Origin: Massilia timonae CCUG 45783
GTDB taxonomy: Bacteria > Pseudomonadota > Gammaproteobacteria > Burkholderiales > Burkholderiaceae_D
NCBI RefSeq assembly: GCF_000315425.1
Contig: NZ_JH992924.1
Span: forward strand, 674,648-738,647
Direction: 5' to 3'
Length of the DNA stretch: 64,000 nt
Under the pieces are notes generated by a model. It searched no databases. It was not told the origin of the DNA and was given only the letters and a program-made list of their open reading frames with translations. Made by a program: the position numbers and the translations under genes. Shown here piece by piece: positions 16,062 to 24,873 of the stretch. Position 1 is the first letter of the stretch; each line of letters opens with the position of its first letter.

Positions 16062-17096
16062 TTAGAACGAGTGACGCACGCCGATGTTGTAGACCTGTGG
16101 GTCCGCGCCGAAGGCGGTTGCAGGCAGGGCGATCGCGTTGCCCGAGCCAGCCAGCGTGAACACGCCGGTGCCGTTGTTGCGCAGTTTGGCGTACGAAGCG
16201 TACACGTTGGTGCGCTTCGACAGGGTGTAGGTGTAGGCCAGGGTGATTGCCTTGCCTTCCGCATCGCCCAGTTCCTGCTCTTGCTGCTGGTAGTTCAGGT
16301 AGACGCGGCTGGCGCCGAAGCCGTACGACACGCCGGCGTTCATCTGCTCGTACTTGTTGTCGATGCCGTTGGCGAATTCAGGATCGGCCGCCAGGTAGCC
16401 GCCGCGCAGTTCGAAGTTGCCGAACTTGTAGCCCAGGCCGACGCCGTATTCCTTGCTGTCGCCGCTCGGCAGGTCTTCACGATTCTGGTAGCCGGCGCCG
16501 ACGTAGAAGCCCGCGTTCGCGTATTCCAGCGCCACACCGGTGATGTCGCCGGTATCCTGCAGGTCGGTCTCGTTACGCTCGCCCGCGCCGTAGGCTGCGC
16601 GCAGGGTGAAGCCGTTCAGGGCATTGCTCTGGTAGTTGACCGAGTTGTCCAGGCGGCGGGTCAGGCGGTTGGTGCCGAACGATGCCAGGTTCGAGCCGTA
16701 GAAGCCCTGGCCCAGGGTGTCCGAAGCGCTGGCGACGGCGGCGATCGGACCGTATTCACGGCCGACGGTCACGGTGCCGAAGGCGCCTTGCAGGCCGACC
16801 ACGGCGCGGCGGTCGAACATGCGCGAGTTGGTCGCGCCGGTGTCGGCGGCGATCGCGGCTTCGATGTTGAACAGGGCTTTCAGGCCATTGCCCAGGTCTT
16901 CGGTGCCACGGAAGCCGAGACGGCTTGCCGACTGGGTGCCCGACGACACGACGGTGCGGCTGCTTTCGCCTGGCGCATCGTTGTTCTCGACGCCGATCGA
17001 AGCGTCGATCAAGCCGTACATGGTGACGCTGGTTTGTGCTTGGGCGACCAGCGGCAGTGCCGACACGATGGCGATGGCAAGAATTTTGTGCTTCAT
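16062..17096 (-). CDS. Outer-membrane general porin (Porin_4 family)
   Basis: 344 residues. Signal peptide MKHKILAIAIVSALPLVAQAQ, then the hallmark first strand TSVTMYGLIDASIG and SRLGFRGTEDLGNGLKALF of betaproteobacterial trimeric porins, and C-terminal VYNIGVRHSF with the terminal Phe needed for BAM-mediated assembly. It forms a 16-strand beta barrel for passive diffusion of small solutes. It is transcribed divergently from the arabinose TonB receptor, 614 bp away; a functional link is not shown. Confidence 0.94.
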   Translation of the reverse strand: MKHKILAIAIVSALPLVAQAQTSVTMYGLIDASIGVENNDAPGESSRTVVSSGTQSASRLGFRGTEDLGNGLKALFNIEAAIAADTGATNSRMFDRRAVVGLQGAFGTVTVGREYGPIAAVASASDTLGQGFYGSNLASFGTNRLTRRLDNSVNYQSNALNGFTLRAAYGAGERNETDLQDTGDITGVALEYANAGFYVGAGYQNREDLPSGDSKEYGVGLGYKFGNFELRGGYLAADPEFANGIDNKYEQMNAGVSYGFGASRVYLNYQQQEQELGDAEGKAITLAYTYTLSKRTNVYASYAKLRNNGTGVFTLAGSGNAIALPATAFGADPQVYNIGVRHSF

Positions 17097-17584
17097 GGAT
17101 GTCTCTCCAGTGTTTGTTTGTGAAATAGCCTATCCATCATGACATGCCAAGTGGACATTTGTCATCGGGCACGGTCCAATCGGAACAGGGTCGAAACCCC
17201 TCATTGACAAGCGAAAATTGCCCTTGTTCGACACCGCTTTTCATAGGAGAACCCTGTATTGGCGGGCTTTCTGTGAGCCTAGCGCAGGCGCGCCGCGCAC
17301 TTTCAAATAATTGCCAATAATCAACTTATTGCGTTGCAATAACGCCACATTTTCGCCCTTGACATCTGTTGCAGTGCGCAATAACGGTGCGGGCTCGATG
17401 CGGAGCGGTAAGCGGCAGCCGCCGCCGAAGCGTGCATATATAGCGGCTCACGCTATTGCTCAAGATCAAATGGCAGTTCACATCGTTGTCATCGCACTAT
17501 GCTTATGCGCTTTTTGCACCGCGGTAGTGCATCGCGATTTGCCGTTCCAGCGTCATCTTTCACGAGGAGCTTGACAGAAGCCTC
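17097..17584. other. Intergenic region between porin and arabinose unit A
   Basis: No convincing gene. It holds a perfect dyad TTATTGC-GTT-GCAATAA (17326-17342). The half-site with two extra bases, GCAATAACG, occurs at 17336-17344 and again at 17378-17386, 42 bp apart, close to four helical turns. A TTGACA (17359-17364) lies between them, without a good -10 at the right distance. It may hold control sites for the porin or for unit A, but nothing here shows which. Confidence 0.4.
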
Positions 17585-17651
17585 GATACTTAAATCGGTA
17601 TCGGAGCGCCAGAAAAATTGATTGGAACGTTCTCGATGGGCCGCCTACCAT
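17585..17651 (+). promoter_or_regulatory. Arabinose regulon promoter A (LysR-type operator, -35, -10)
   Basis: Dyad GATAC-N8-GTATC at 17585-17602, then 16 bp, TGA, -35 TTGGAA (17622-17627), an 18-bp spacer and -10 TACCAT (17646-17651). Promoters B (24740) and C (35438) match this element with identical spacing. The dyad centre is about 28 bp upstream of the -35, near -64 from the expected start, where LysR-type activators bind. The leader is about 53 nt and contains a small hairpin, GCCGG-ATA-CCGGC (17677-17689). Control by the LysR gene at 40148 is inferred. Confidence 0.72.
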
Positions 17652-17710
17652 CATTGTCGAGTAGTACATAAATACAGCCGGATACCGGCATATAACGACA
17701 AAGGAGACAT

Positions 17711-20392
17711 ATGAAACGGTATGCACCGGGCTTCGTCACGCCCGTACTTTCCCCTGCCTCTCGGCCTGCTTCTCGGCCTGCTTCTCGTCCTGCTTCTCGT
17801 CCTGCTTCTCGTCCTTCTTCCCGCCGCTTCGCCCTGCGCGCCACCGTCGCCGCCCTGGCCGGCGCCGGCCTCGGCCTGACGTGCGCCACCGCGGGCGCCC
17901 AAGAAGCCGTCCCGCCCGACGCCGTGGTGACCGTCACCGGCACCCGCCAGGCTGCCCAGAGCGCCCAGGCCATCAAGCGCGACGCCGAGCAGCTGCTCGA
18001 CTCCATCGTCGCCGACGACATCGGCAAGTTCCCCGACAAGAACGTGGCCGAGATCCTGGGCCGGGTGCCGGGCGTGCAGGTGATCCGCCAGAATGGCGAA
18101 GCCGGCAACGTCGTCATTCGTGGCCTGGGCGGCATCGTCACCCTGTACAACGGCCGCGAGATGTTCACCGCGGCCGGCCGCAGCCTGTTCCTGGCCGACG
18201 TGCCGGTGGCGATGCTGCAGCGGGTCGACGTCTATAAATCGCAGGGCGCCGACATGGTCGAAGGCGGCACCTCGGGCGTGATCGACGTGCGCACCAACCG
18301 TCCGTTCGACTTCAAGGGGGCCCAGGCCGCCTTCAACTTGCGCGGCGAACACCGCGACAAGGCCGACAAGGTCGACCCCAACGTCTCCGGCCTGCTGTCG
18401 AACCGCTGGAAGACCGGCATCGGCGAGATCGGGGTGCTGGGCGGCCTGTCCTACCAGCGCGGACGCTACCACGACGAAACTGCCTTCGTCGGCGAGCCGC
18501 GCACCCTCGACAGCGGCGTGATCGGCGCGCCGTCGATGGGGCGGGTGATGACCGGCGGCGACCGCGAACGCCTGGCCGGCAACCTGTCGGTCCAGTGGCG
18601 GCCGACGAGAGACCTCGAGGTCTATGCCGAGAGCTTCTCGACCAGGATCGAGCACGACTCGCAGAGCATCTTTTTTGTTGGCGACCTGCCGATCAACAAC
18701 CCGGGAGCGACGGTCACCACCATGCCCGGCTCGAACTACCTGGGCTCGATCAGCCACCCGGACGTGAATACCTTCACCCTGAGCTCGACCCAGGCGCGGC
18801 GCGAGGTCGCCGAGACCCACCAGGCGGCGGTCGGCGCGATCTGGAAGGCGATGCCCGGCGTGCGCGTGAGCACCGAGCTGGTTCGCACGATCAGCAAGCA
18901 CGGCATGAAGAACCCGATCCTGGACACCGTGATGGACCGCTCCAAGGCCATCCACGCCGAGGTGCGCGACGGCGGCGGCTACCTCGCGTACCCGGGCACC
19001 GATATGACGGACCCCGCCAACTGGACCATGTTCGCCCTGTTCGACAACCACAACCGCTCGCGCGGCGCCGCCAACGACTGGCGCGGCGACGTGGCCTGGA
19101 CGCCTGAGAATGACGGCTTCTTCAGGGAACTCAGCGCCGGGGTGCGCTACGCGGAACGCGACGCCACTTTCGTCCACGAGCTCAATGGCCACTCGCCGGC
19201 TCCCAATCTGTGGTCGCCGAACGCCATCCGCGTCACCGACTTCCCGGGCCTGAACTGCACCAGCCCCGAGACCGGCGGCAACTATGGCATGAACCAGTTC
19301 TACGCGCCCTGCATGGATTACCTGCTGGACCACACCGGCGACATCCGCCAGGCGATCCGTGGCGACCGCGATCCGCGGCCGGACAATCCGCAATCGTTCT
19401 ATGCCGACCGCGAACAGACCAGCGCCATCTACCTGAAGGCCAATTTCGGCTTCGACGCCTGGTCGCTGCCGATCGACGGCACCGCCGGCCTGCGCTACGT
19501 GAAGACGAAGCAGCGTGTCGAAGGCTTCTCGGCGCGCGAGGGCGTGGTGTCGCCGACCACGGTCTCGTCCACCACCAGCGACGTGCTCCCGAGCCTGTCG
19601 CTGCGGGCTCACTTTCGCCAGGACCTGATCGGCCGCCTGTCGGCCAGCAAGGCGATCGAGCGCGCGCCGTTCGCCGACTTCAACCCGGGCCTGGCGCTGT
19701 TCCCGTCGACCACGACCACCCTGGCCACCGGCACCGCCGGCAACCCGGACCTCAAGCCGCAAGAGGCGCGCAACGTCGACCTGGCCCTGGAATGGTATTT
19801 CGCGCCGGCCGGCTCGATCACCGGCACGCTGTTCCAGCACGACTACGACAACTACCTGCGCCGCAGCGCGCGGCCCGAGGTGCACGATGGCGACATCTAT
19901 AACGTCAGCCGTCCGTATAACGCGGTCGAGGGCAAGCTGAAGGGCGCCGAACTGGCATACCAGCAGTTCTACACGCAGCTCCCGGGCTGGCTGGGCGGGC
20001 TGGGCATGCAGGCCAACGTCACCTGGATGGATGGCGGCCTGGCCGAGGCGGACGGCACCATCAACACCTTCGCCGGCATGTCGAAGCTGTCGGCCAACGT
20101 GGTCGCCCTGTACGAGTACGGCAAGTGGTCGGCGCGCCTGGCCTACAGCTGGCGCGACAAGTTCACCGCCGAGTACAACTACCGCGCGCTGCCGTACAAC
20201 ATCGTCGTCGACCCGCTCAAGACCCTGGACGCTTCGGTGTCGTACAAGCTGACCGACAGCCTGACCCTGACCCTGGACGGCAGCAACCTGCTGGACCAGG
20301 CCTACCACGACTACCACAGCGTGCCGCAGCTGCCGCGCGACGTGCGCCGCTATGACCGGGTGGTGGGGCTGGCGCTCAGGTGGCGCAACTGA
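17711..20392 (+). CDS. TonB-dependent outer-membrane receptor, probably for arabino-oligosaccharides
   Basis: 893 residues. An unusual N-terminal stretch of repeated Ser-Arg-Pro-Ala (residues 15-37) precedes a signal-like hydrophobic segment ending ATAGAQE. The plug domain (about 70-200) follows the sequence VVTVTGTRQ and contains NVAEILGRVPGVQV and NVVIRGLGG. The 22-strand barrel ends VVGLALRWRN. There is no SusD partner, as usual for proteobacterial TonB carbohydrate receptors. It is the first gene of unit A, after promoter A and a ribosome site (AAAGGAGA). The arabinoside substrate is inferred from the neighbouring enzymes. Confidence 0.9.
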   Translation: MKRYAPGFVTPVLSPASRPASRPASRPASRPASRPSSRRFALRATVAALAGAGLGLTCATAGAQEAVPPDAVVTVTGTRQAAQSAQAIKRDAEQLLDSIVADDIGKFPDKNVAEILGRVPGVQVIRQNGEAGNVVIRGLGGIVTLYNGREMFTAAGRSLFLADVPVAMLQRVDVYKSQGADMVEGGTSGVIDVRTNRPFDFKGAQAAFNLRGEHRDKADKVDPNVSGLLSNRWKTGIGEIGVLGGLSYQRGRYHDETAFVGEPRTLDSGVIGAPSMGRVMTGGDRERLAGNLSVQWRPTRDLEVYAESFSTRIEHDSQSIFFVGDLPINNPGATVTTMPGSNYLGSISHPDVNTFTLSSTQARREVAETHQAAVGAIWKAMPGVRVSTELVRTISKHGMKNPILDTVMDRSKAIHAEVRDGGGYLAYPGTDMTDPANWTMFALFDNHNRSRGAANDWRGDVAWTPENDGFFRELSAGVRYAERDATFVHELNGHSPAPNLWSPNAIRVTDFPGLNCTSPETGGNYGMNQFYAPCMDYLLDHTGDIRQAIRGDRDPRPDNPQSFYADREQTSAIYLKANFGFDAWSLPIDGTAGLRYVKTKQRVEGFSAREGVVSPTTVSSTTSDVLPSLSLRAHFRQDLIGRLSASKAIERAPFADFNPGLALFPSTTTTLATGTAGNPDLKPQEARNVDLALEWYFAPAGSITGTLFQHDYDNYLRRSARPEVHDGDIYNVSRPYNAVEGKLKGAELAYQQFYTQLPGWLGGLGMQANVTWMDGGLAEADGTINTFAGMSKLSANVVALYEYGKWSARLAYSWRDKFTAEYNYRALPYNIVVDPLKTLDASVSYKLTDSLTLTLDGSNLLDQAYHDYHSVPQLPRDVRRYDRVVGLALRWRN
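17753..17824 (+). repeat. 12-bp tandem repeat in the receptor N-terminus
   Basis: Six consecutive 12-bp units close to CCTGCTTCTCGT, encoding Pro-Ala-Ser-Arg; the last unit has diverged to Pro-Ser-Ser-Arg. It lies before the hydrophobic core of the signal peptide. The unit length keeps the frame, so copy-number change would lengthen or shorten a basic N-region. Confidence 0.85.
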
Positions 20393-20397
20393 GGACG

Positions 20398-21756
20398 ATG
20401 AACGTGCACACGCAAAAGCTCTCGACCCTCGAAAAAGTCGGTTTCGGCGCCGGCGACATGGCGCTCAACGTCGTGATCTCGTCGATGATGTTGATCATCA
20501 CCTTCTTCTATACCGACATCTACGGCCTGCGCACGGCCGACCTGGCGGCGCTGTTCGTCGCGGTCAAGGTGGTGGGGGCGCTGGCCGACCTGGCGATGGG
20601 GCAGGTCAACGATGCGGTGCTGACGCGCTGGGGGCGCTACCGCCCCTGGCTGCTGCTGCTCGCGCTGCCCTATGGCCTGTCGGTGTTCCTGGTATTCAGC
20701 ACGCCGGAATGGAACTATGACGCCAAGCTGGTCTGGGCCTACGCCAGCTACATCCTGATGACCCTGATGACGGCGGGCGTGGGCATCCCCTACATCTCGC
20801 TGATCAGCGGCCTGACGTCCGACCCGCAGCAGCGCCTGTCGGCCAACGGCTACCGCCTGTTCTTCGCCAAGGTCGGCGCCTTCATGGTGACCATCGTGGT
20901 GCCGATCCTGGCCGACGCCTGGGGCGGCGCGAATCCGGCGGCCGGCTACCAGGCCGCGATGGTGCTGATGGCGGCGGTGGGCGTCCTGCTCTTCGCGTTC
21001 TGCTTCTTCACCACCACCGAGCGCGTGGTGCACAAGGTCGAGAAGCAGCCTTTGACCGAGCAGGTGCGGTTGCTGCTCAAGAACGACCAGTGGCTGATCC
21101 TGTGCGCCGTGTGCGTGACCGGCACCATCGGCTACGTGATCCGCGGCTCGGTGGCGATCTACTACGCCAAATACTATTTGAACGGCGACACCGCCACCGT
21201 GTCGGCCTTCCTCTCGACCGGCGTGGCGGCGGCGATCCTGGCCATGGTGGTGTCCACCTGGACCACCAAGTTCTATTGCAAGGTCAAGCTGTTCCGCAAT
21301 TCGCAGATCATGGTCGCGGTGCTCAGCCTGATGCTCTACTTCCTGGTGCAACCCGGCGACATGGCGCTGGCCTTCGCGCTGTACTTCCTGCTGTCGCTGG
21401 TGGTCGACCTGCATGCGCCGGTGTTCTGGTCGGCGATCGCCGAGACCATCGACTATGGCCAGGTCAAGACCGGCAAGCGCGTCTCGGGCTTCGCCTTCGG
21501 CGGCATCTCGGTGTGCCAGAAGGCCGGCATGGCCATCGCCGGCGGCCTGGTCGGGGTGCTGCTCGACGTCTTCGAATACCAGCCGAACCAGGCGCAGTCG
21601 GCGCTGGCGCTGCAGGGCATCGCGCTGATGCTGTCGGTGATCCCGGGGTTCTTTCACTTTCTCATGGGGCTTCTGATGTTCAAGTACCGGATCAGCGACG
21701 ACTATTACAGCAGCGTCAAGGAAGACATGCGCGCGCAGGGCTACGCGACCACCTGA
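20398..21756 (+). CDS. GPH-family sugar:cation symporter (MFS fold)
   Basis: 452 residues, about 12 transmembrane helices. The start KLSTLEKVGFGAGDMALNVVISSMM and the motifs MGQVNDAVLTRWGRYRPWLL and ETIDYGQVKTGKR are typical of glycoside-pentoside-hexuronide transporters (LacS, MelB and XynB-like). It imports small glycosides across the inner membrane with Na+ or H+. ATG 20398 follows GAGG; GTG 20380 is the alternative and would overlap the receptor gene. It lies between a TonB receptor and a cytoplasmic GH43, suggesting arabino-oligosaccharide as cargo. Confidence 0.88.
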   Translation: MNVHTQKLSTLEKVGFGAGDMALNVVISSMMLIITFFYTDIYGLRTADLAALFVAVKVVGALADLAMGQVNDAVLTRWGRYRPWLLLLALPYGLSVFLVFSTPEWNYDAKLVWAYASYILMTLMTAGVGIPYISLISGLTSDPQQRLSANGYRLFFAKVGAFMVTIVVPILADAWGGANPAAGYQAAMVLMAAVGVLLFAFCFFTTTERVVHKVEKQPLTEQVRLLLKNDQWLILCAVCVTGTIGYVIRGSVAIYYAKYYLNGDTATVSAFLSTGVAAAILAMVVSTWTTKFYCKVKLFRNSQIMVAVLSLMLYFLVQPGDMALAFALYFLLSLVVDLHAPVFWSAIAETIDYGQVKTGKRVSGFAFGGISVCQKAGMAIAGGLVGVLLDVFEYQPNQAQSALALQGIALMLSVIPGFFHFLMGLLMFKYRISDDYYSSVKEDMRAQGYATT

Positions 21757-21776
21757 ACCACGAAGCGAGACACGAG

Positions 21777-22727
21777 ATGCAAGAAACGATCCTGAGACCC
21801 CTGATCGAGCAACGCGCCGATCCCTATATCTACAAGCACAGCGACGGGTATTATTACTTTACGGCCTCGGTCCCGCTCTACGACCGTATCGAACTGCGCC
21901 GCGCCACCACGATCGACGGCCTGGCGAGCGCGCCGACGGTCGACGCCTGGATCAAGCCCGACACCGGGCCGTATTCCGAACTGGTGTGGGCGCCCGAGCT
22001 GCACTTCAACCAGGGCGCCTGGTACGTCTATTTCGCCGCCGCCCCGAGCCGCGAGATCAAGCACCAGCTGTTCCAGCATCGCATGTACGCGATCCGCAAC
22101 ACGAATGCCAATCCGCTGGAAGGGGAGTGGGAATTCATGGGCCAAGTCGACACCGGCATCGACAGCTTCTGCCTGGATGCCACCACGTTCACCCACCAGG
22201 GCCGGCTGTACTACCTGTGGGCGCAGAAGGATGTCGAGATCGAGGGCAATTCGAACCTGTACATCGCGCCGATGAAGACGCCGTGGCAGATCGAGGGCAA
22301 GCCGGTCCTGCTCAGCAAGCCGGAGCACGACTGGGAAACCATCGGATTCCGGGTCAACGAGGGTCCATCCGTGCTACGCCGCAACGGCAGGATCTTCATC
22401 AGCTACTCGGCCAGCGCCACCGACCACAATTACGCGATGGGCCTGGTGTGGGCCGACGAGGATGCCGACCTGCTCGACCCGGCAGCGTGGACCAAGTCGG
22501 CGCAGCCCGTTTTGCGGTCGTGCTACGATCACGGCGTCTATGGCCCGGGCCACAACAGCTTTACCTATGCCGAAGACGACGACACCGTCATGCTGGTCTA
22601 CCATGCGCGCACCCATACCGAGATCGTCGGCGATCCGCTCTGGAATCCGGACCGCCACACCTTCGTGAAACCGCTGCGCTGGGACGAACAGGGCATGCCG
22701 CTGTTCGGCCGTCCTTCCACTTATTGA
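21777..22727 (+). CDS. GH43-family glycosidase, cytoplasmic, probable exo-alpha-L-arabinofuranosidase
   Basis: 316 residues, a five-bladed propeller GH43 without a signal peptide. Candidate catalytic residues are Asp15 (EQRADPYIYKHSDGYYYF), Asp134 (FCLDATTF) and Glu195 (RVNEGPSVL). The ADPYIYKHSDG start and the WAPELHF motif fit exo-acting arabinofuranosidase subfamilies. Because it is cytoplasmic and follows the symporter, it probably frees arabinose from imported oligosaccharides. Its stop (TGA) overlaps an in-frame ATG of the next gene by one base. Confidence 0.86.
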   Translation: MQETILRPLIEQRADPYIYKHSDGYYYFTASVPLYDRIELRRATTIDGLASAPTVDAWIKPDTGPYSELVWAPELHFNQGAWYVYFAAAPSREIKHQLFQHRMYAIRNTNANPLEGEWEFMGQVDTGIDSFCLDATTFTHQGRLYYLWAQKDVEIEGNSNLYIAPMKTPWQIEGKPVLLSKPEHDWETIGFRVNEGPSVLRRNGRIFISYSASATDHNYAMGLVWADEDADLLDPAAWTKSAQPVLRSCYDHGVYGPGHNSFTYAEDDDTVMLVYHARTHTEIVGDPLWNPDRHTFVKPLRWDEQGMPLFGRPSTY

Positions 22728-22750
22728 TGACATCTGGAGATCGATACAAC

Positions 22751-23806
22751 GTGCAAACCGGTATCACGCAAGCGCCATTCGGCCAGCTGCCCGACGGCAG
22801 GGCCATCACCCAGTTCACGCTGACCAATGCCGGGGGCATGGTGGCGAAGATCATCGACTATGGCGGCATCATCACCGAGCTGCATGCGCCCGACCGCGAC
22901 GGCAACCTCGCCGACGTGGTGCTGGGTTTCGACACGCTCGAGCCCTACCGCACGGATAGCCCATATTTCGGCGCGCTGATCGGCCGCTACGGCAACCGCA
23001 TCCGGCACGGACGCTTCACGCTCGACGGCCAGGAAGTCCAGCTGCCGGTCAATAACGGCAGCAACCACCTGCATGGCGGGCCGGATGGTTTCGATCGCGT
23101 CAAGTGGGAGGCCACGATCGACGGCGCCAGTCTGCGCCTGCAGTACCGCAGCGCCGATGGCGAGATGGGCTATCCCGGCAACCTCGATGCGACCGTCACC
23201 TACACGCTCCTGGATACTAACGAGCTGGTGGTGTCCTTCCACGCCGTCACCGACAAGGCGACGCCGGTCAACCTGACCCAGCACAGCTACTTCAACCTGG
23301 CCGGCGATGGTGACATCCTCGGCCACGTATTGAGCATCGAGGCCGACGCTTTCGTGGCCATCGACGCCGAATCGATCCCGACCGGCGAACTGACGCCGGT
23401 GACGGGCACGCCGTTCGACTTCCGCATGCCGCGCGCGATCGGCGAGCGCATCGGCCAGCCGGACAAGCAGCTGCGCCATGGCGGCGGCTATGACCACAAC
23501 TTCGTGCTCAACAAGCCGCAGGGCAAGGCATTGAGCCGCGCGGCGCGCGTGTCCGAACCGACATCGGGACGCGTGCTGGAATTGTGGACCGAGGAGCCGG
23601 GCGTGCAGTTCTACAGCGGGAACTTCCTCGACGGTTCGCTGGCGGGCAAGGGCAGGACCTACCAGCACCGCAGCGGCTTCTGCCTGGAGCCGCAGCACTT
23701 CCCGGATTCGCCGAACCAGCCGCTGTTCCCGAACGTGATCCTGCGTCCGGGCGAGGCATACCAGACCGAGTCGCGCTTTCGCTTCCTGGTGGAGCCGGGC
23801 GCATGA
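22751..23806 (+). CDS. galM: Aldose 1-epimerase (mutarotase)
   Basis: 351 residues, GalM fold. Motifs: FGQLPDGRAITQFTLTN, GRYGNRIRHGRF, SNHLHGGPDGFDRVKW (catalytic His), NLTQHSYFNLAG (catalytic His) and a late Glu in GFCLEPQHFPDSPN. It interconverts alpha and beta anomers, here probably of L-arabinose to feed the dehydrogenase. I chose GTG 22751 because GGAGA lies 10 nt upstream. ATG 22727 (8 residues longer) overlaps the GH43 stop as TGATG and could be used through coupling, but has no ribosome site. Confidence 0.9.
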   Translation: MQTGITQAPFGQLPDGRAITQFTLTNAGGMVAKIIDYGGIITELHAPDRDGNLADVVLGFDTLEPYRTDSPYFGALIGRYGNRIRHGRFTLDGQEVQLPVNNGSNHLHGGPDGFDRVKWEATIDGASLRLQYRSADGEMGYPGNLDATVTYTLLDTNELVVSFHAVTDKATPVNLTQHSYFNLAGDGDILGHVLSIEADAFVAIDAESIPTGELTPVTGTPFDFRMPRAIGERIGQPDKQLRHGGGYDHNFVLNKPQGKALSRAARVSEPTSGRVLELWTEEPGVQFYSGNFLDGSLAGKGRTYQHRSGFCLEPQHFPDSPNQPLFPNVILRPGEAYQTESRFRFLVEPGA

Positions 23807-24684
23807 TGGAAGTGCTGCTCGACGCCGGGCACGAGCTCGGCGAATGCGTGCTGTGGTGCGAGCGCACTGGCCGGCTGCTGTGGACCGACATCCCGGCCGC
23901 GACCCTGTGGTCGCATTCGCCGTCCAGCGGGCGCACCGTCTCCTGGCGCATGCCCGAGCGCCTGTGCAGCTTCGCGCTCACCGGCAGCGACGATCGCTTG
24001 CTGCTGGGGCTTGCCTCCGGCCTGGCCTTCTTCACTTTCTCGACCGGCAAGGTCACCCGCATCGTCGACGTCGAAGCGGACAATCCATCGACGCGCCTGA
24101 ACGATGGGCGTTGCGACCGCCAGGGGCGCTTCGTGTTCGGCATGTTCAACCAGGACGAGAACCCCAAACGCGCGGTGGGCGGCTTCTATCGCCTGAACCT
24201 CGACCTGTCGCTGGAATCGCTGCCGCTGCCGAAGGCGGCGATCGCCAACAGCATCTGCTTCAGCCCCGACGGCCGGCGCATGTATTTCGCCGACTCGCAA
24301 GAGAAGGCCATCCTGTACGCCGACTACAACCCCTGCAGCGCCGAAGTCGGGCGGGTGCACACCTTCGTCGCGGCCGATGCCGCGCCGGGCGAACCGGATG
24401 GTTCCACGGTCGATGCCGAGGGTTACCTGTGGAGCACGCGCTGGGGCGCGGGGCAGGTGAGGCGCTTCGCACCAAGCGGCAAGCTGGATCGGGTGATCCC
24501 GCTCGCCGCGCCGCAGCCGAGCTGCCCGGCTTTCGGCGGGCCAGGTCTATCGACCTTGTTCGTCACCAGCGCGCACGTGGGCATGACGGCGCGCGACCGG
24601 GATGCTGCGCCGCTGTCGGGCGCGGTGTTCCAGCTGCCCCTGGACGTGCGCGGCCTGCCCGAAGCACGCTTCCTGCACCGCTGA
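23803..24684 (+). CDS. SMP-30/gluconolactonase-family lactonase, probable L-arabinolactonase
   Basis: 293 residues, a six-bladed SMP-30 propeller. Likely metal ligands are the Glu of ELGECVLWCERTGRLLWTDI (about residue 14), the Asn of RLNDGRCDRQGRFVFG, and the Asn and Asp in AIANSICFSPDGRRMYFADS and EPDGSTVDAEGYLW. It opens sugar lactones to aldonates; with arabonate dehydratase next door, L-arabino-gamma-lactone is the likely substrate. ATG 23803 overlaps the galM stop by 4 bp (ATGA). It is the last gene of unit A. Confidence 0.88.
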   Translation: MMEVLLDAGHELGECVLWCERTGRLLWTDIPAATLWSHSPSSGRTVSWRMPERLCSFALTGSDDRLLLGLASGLAFFTFSTGKVTRIVDVEADNPSTRLNDGRCDRQGRFVFGMFNQDENPKRAVGGFYRLNLDLSLESLPLPKAAIANSICFSPDGRRMYFADSQEKAILYADYNPCSAEVGRVHTFVAADAAPGEPDGSTVDAEGYLWSTRWGAGQVRRFAPSGKLDRVIPLAAPQPSCPAFGGPGLSTLFVTSAHVGMTARDRDAAPLSGAVFQLPLDVRGLPEARFLHR

Positions 24685-24739
24685 CCTTCCATCCTGGCGG
24701 CCAGCGCCGCCCCATCTCCCGCCGATCCACCCGCTGATC

Positions 24740-24806
24740 GATACTGAAAACGGTATCGACGTCGCCAAAAATGTGATTGGAAAGTTATCTGGCTGGTCTT
24801 TACCAT
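24740..24806 (+). promoter_or_regulatory. Arabinose regulon promoter B
   Basis: Dyad GATAC-N8-GTATC (24740-24757), 16 bp, TGA, -35 TTGGAA (24777-24782), 18 bp, -10 TACCAT (24801-24806). The layout is identical to promoters A and C. It lies in the only sizeable gap between units A and B and should drive the dehydratase and the genes after it. Confidence 0.75.
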
Positions 24807-24873
24807 TACTCTCATCAGGAGACATGGGCCAGGCTCGACGCCTCGCTCGGCCAAGAATAAACAGGAGATCTGC

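Noticed and set aside
17311..17574. Possible 87-residue plus-strand gene in the porin/arabinose gap
   Set aside because: No ribosome site, a non-ATG start and no recognisable fold, and the DNA carries operator-like dyads instead.
17651..20317. Long open frame of 888 codons on the minus strand opposite the TonB receptor gene
   Set aside because: It is the antisense shadow of a GC-rich gene: its composition (His, Gln, Val, Arg, Gly rich) fits no fold, and the plus-strand protein has clear family motifs. Similar minus-strand frames at 24547-26634, 41157-43370, 51579-53309 and 56638-58722 were dropped for the same reason.
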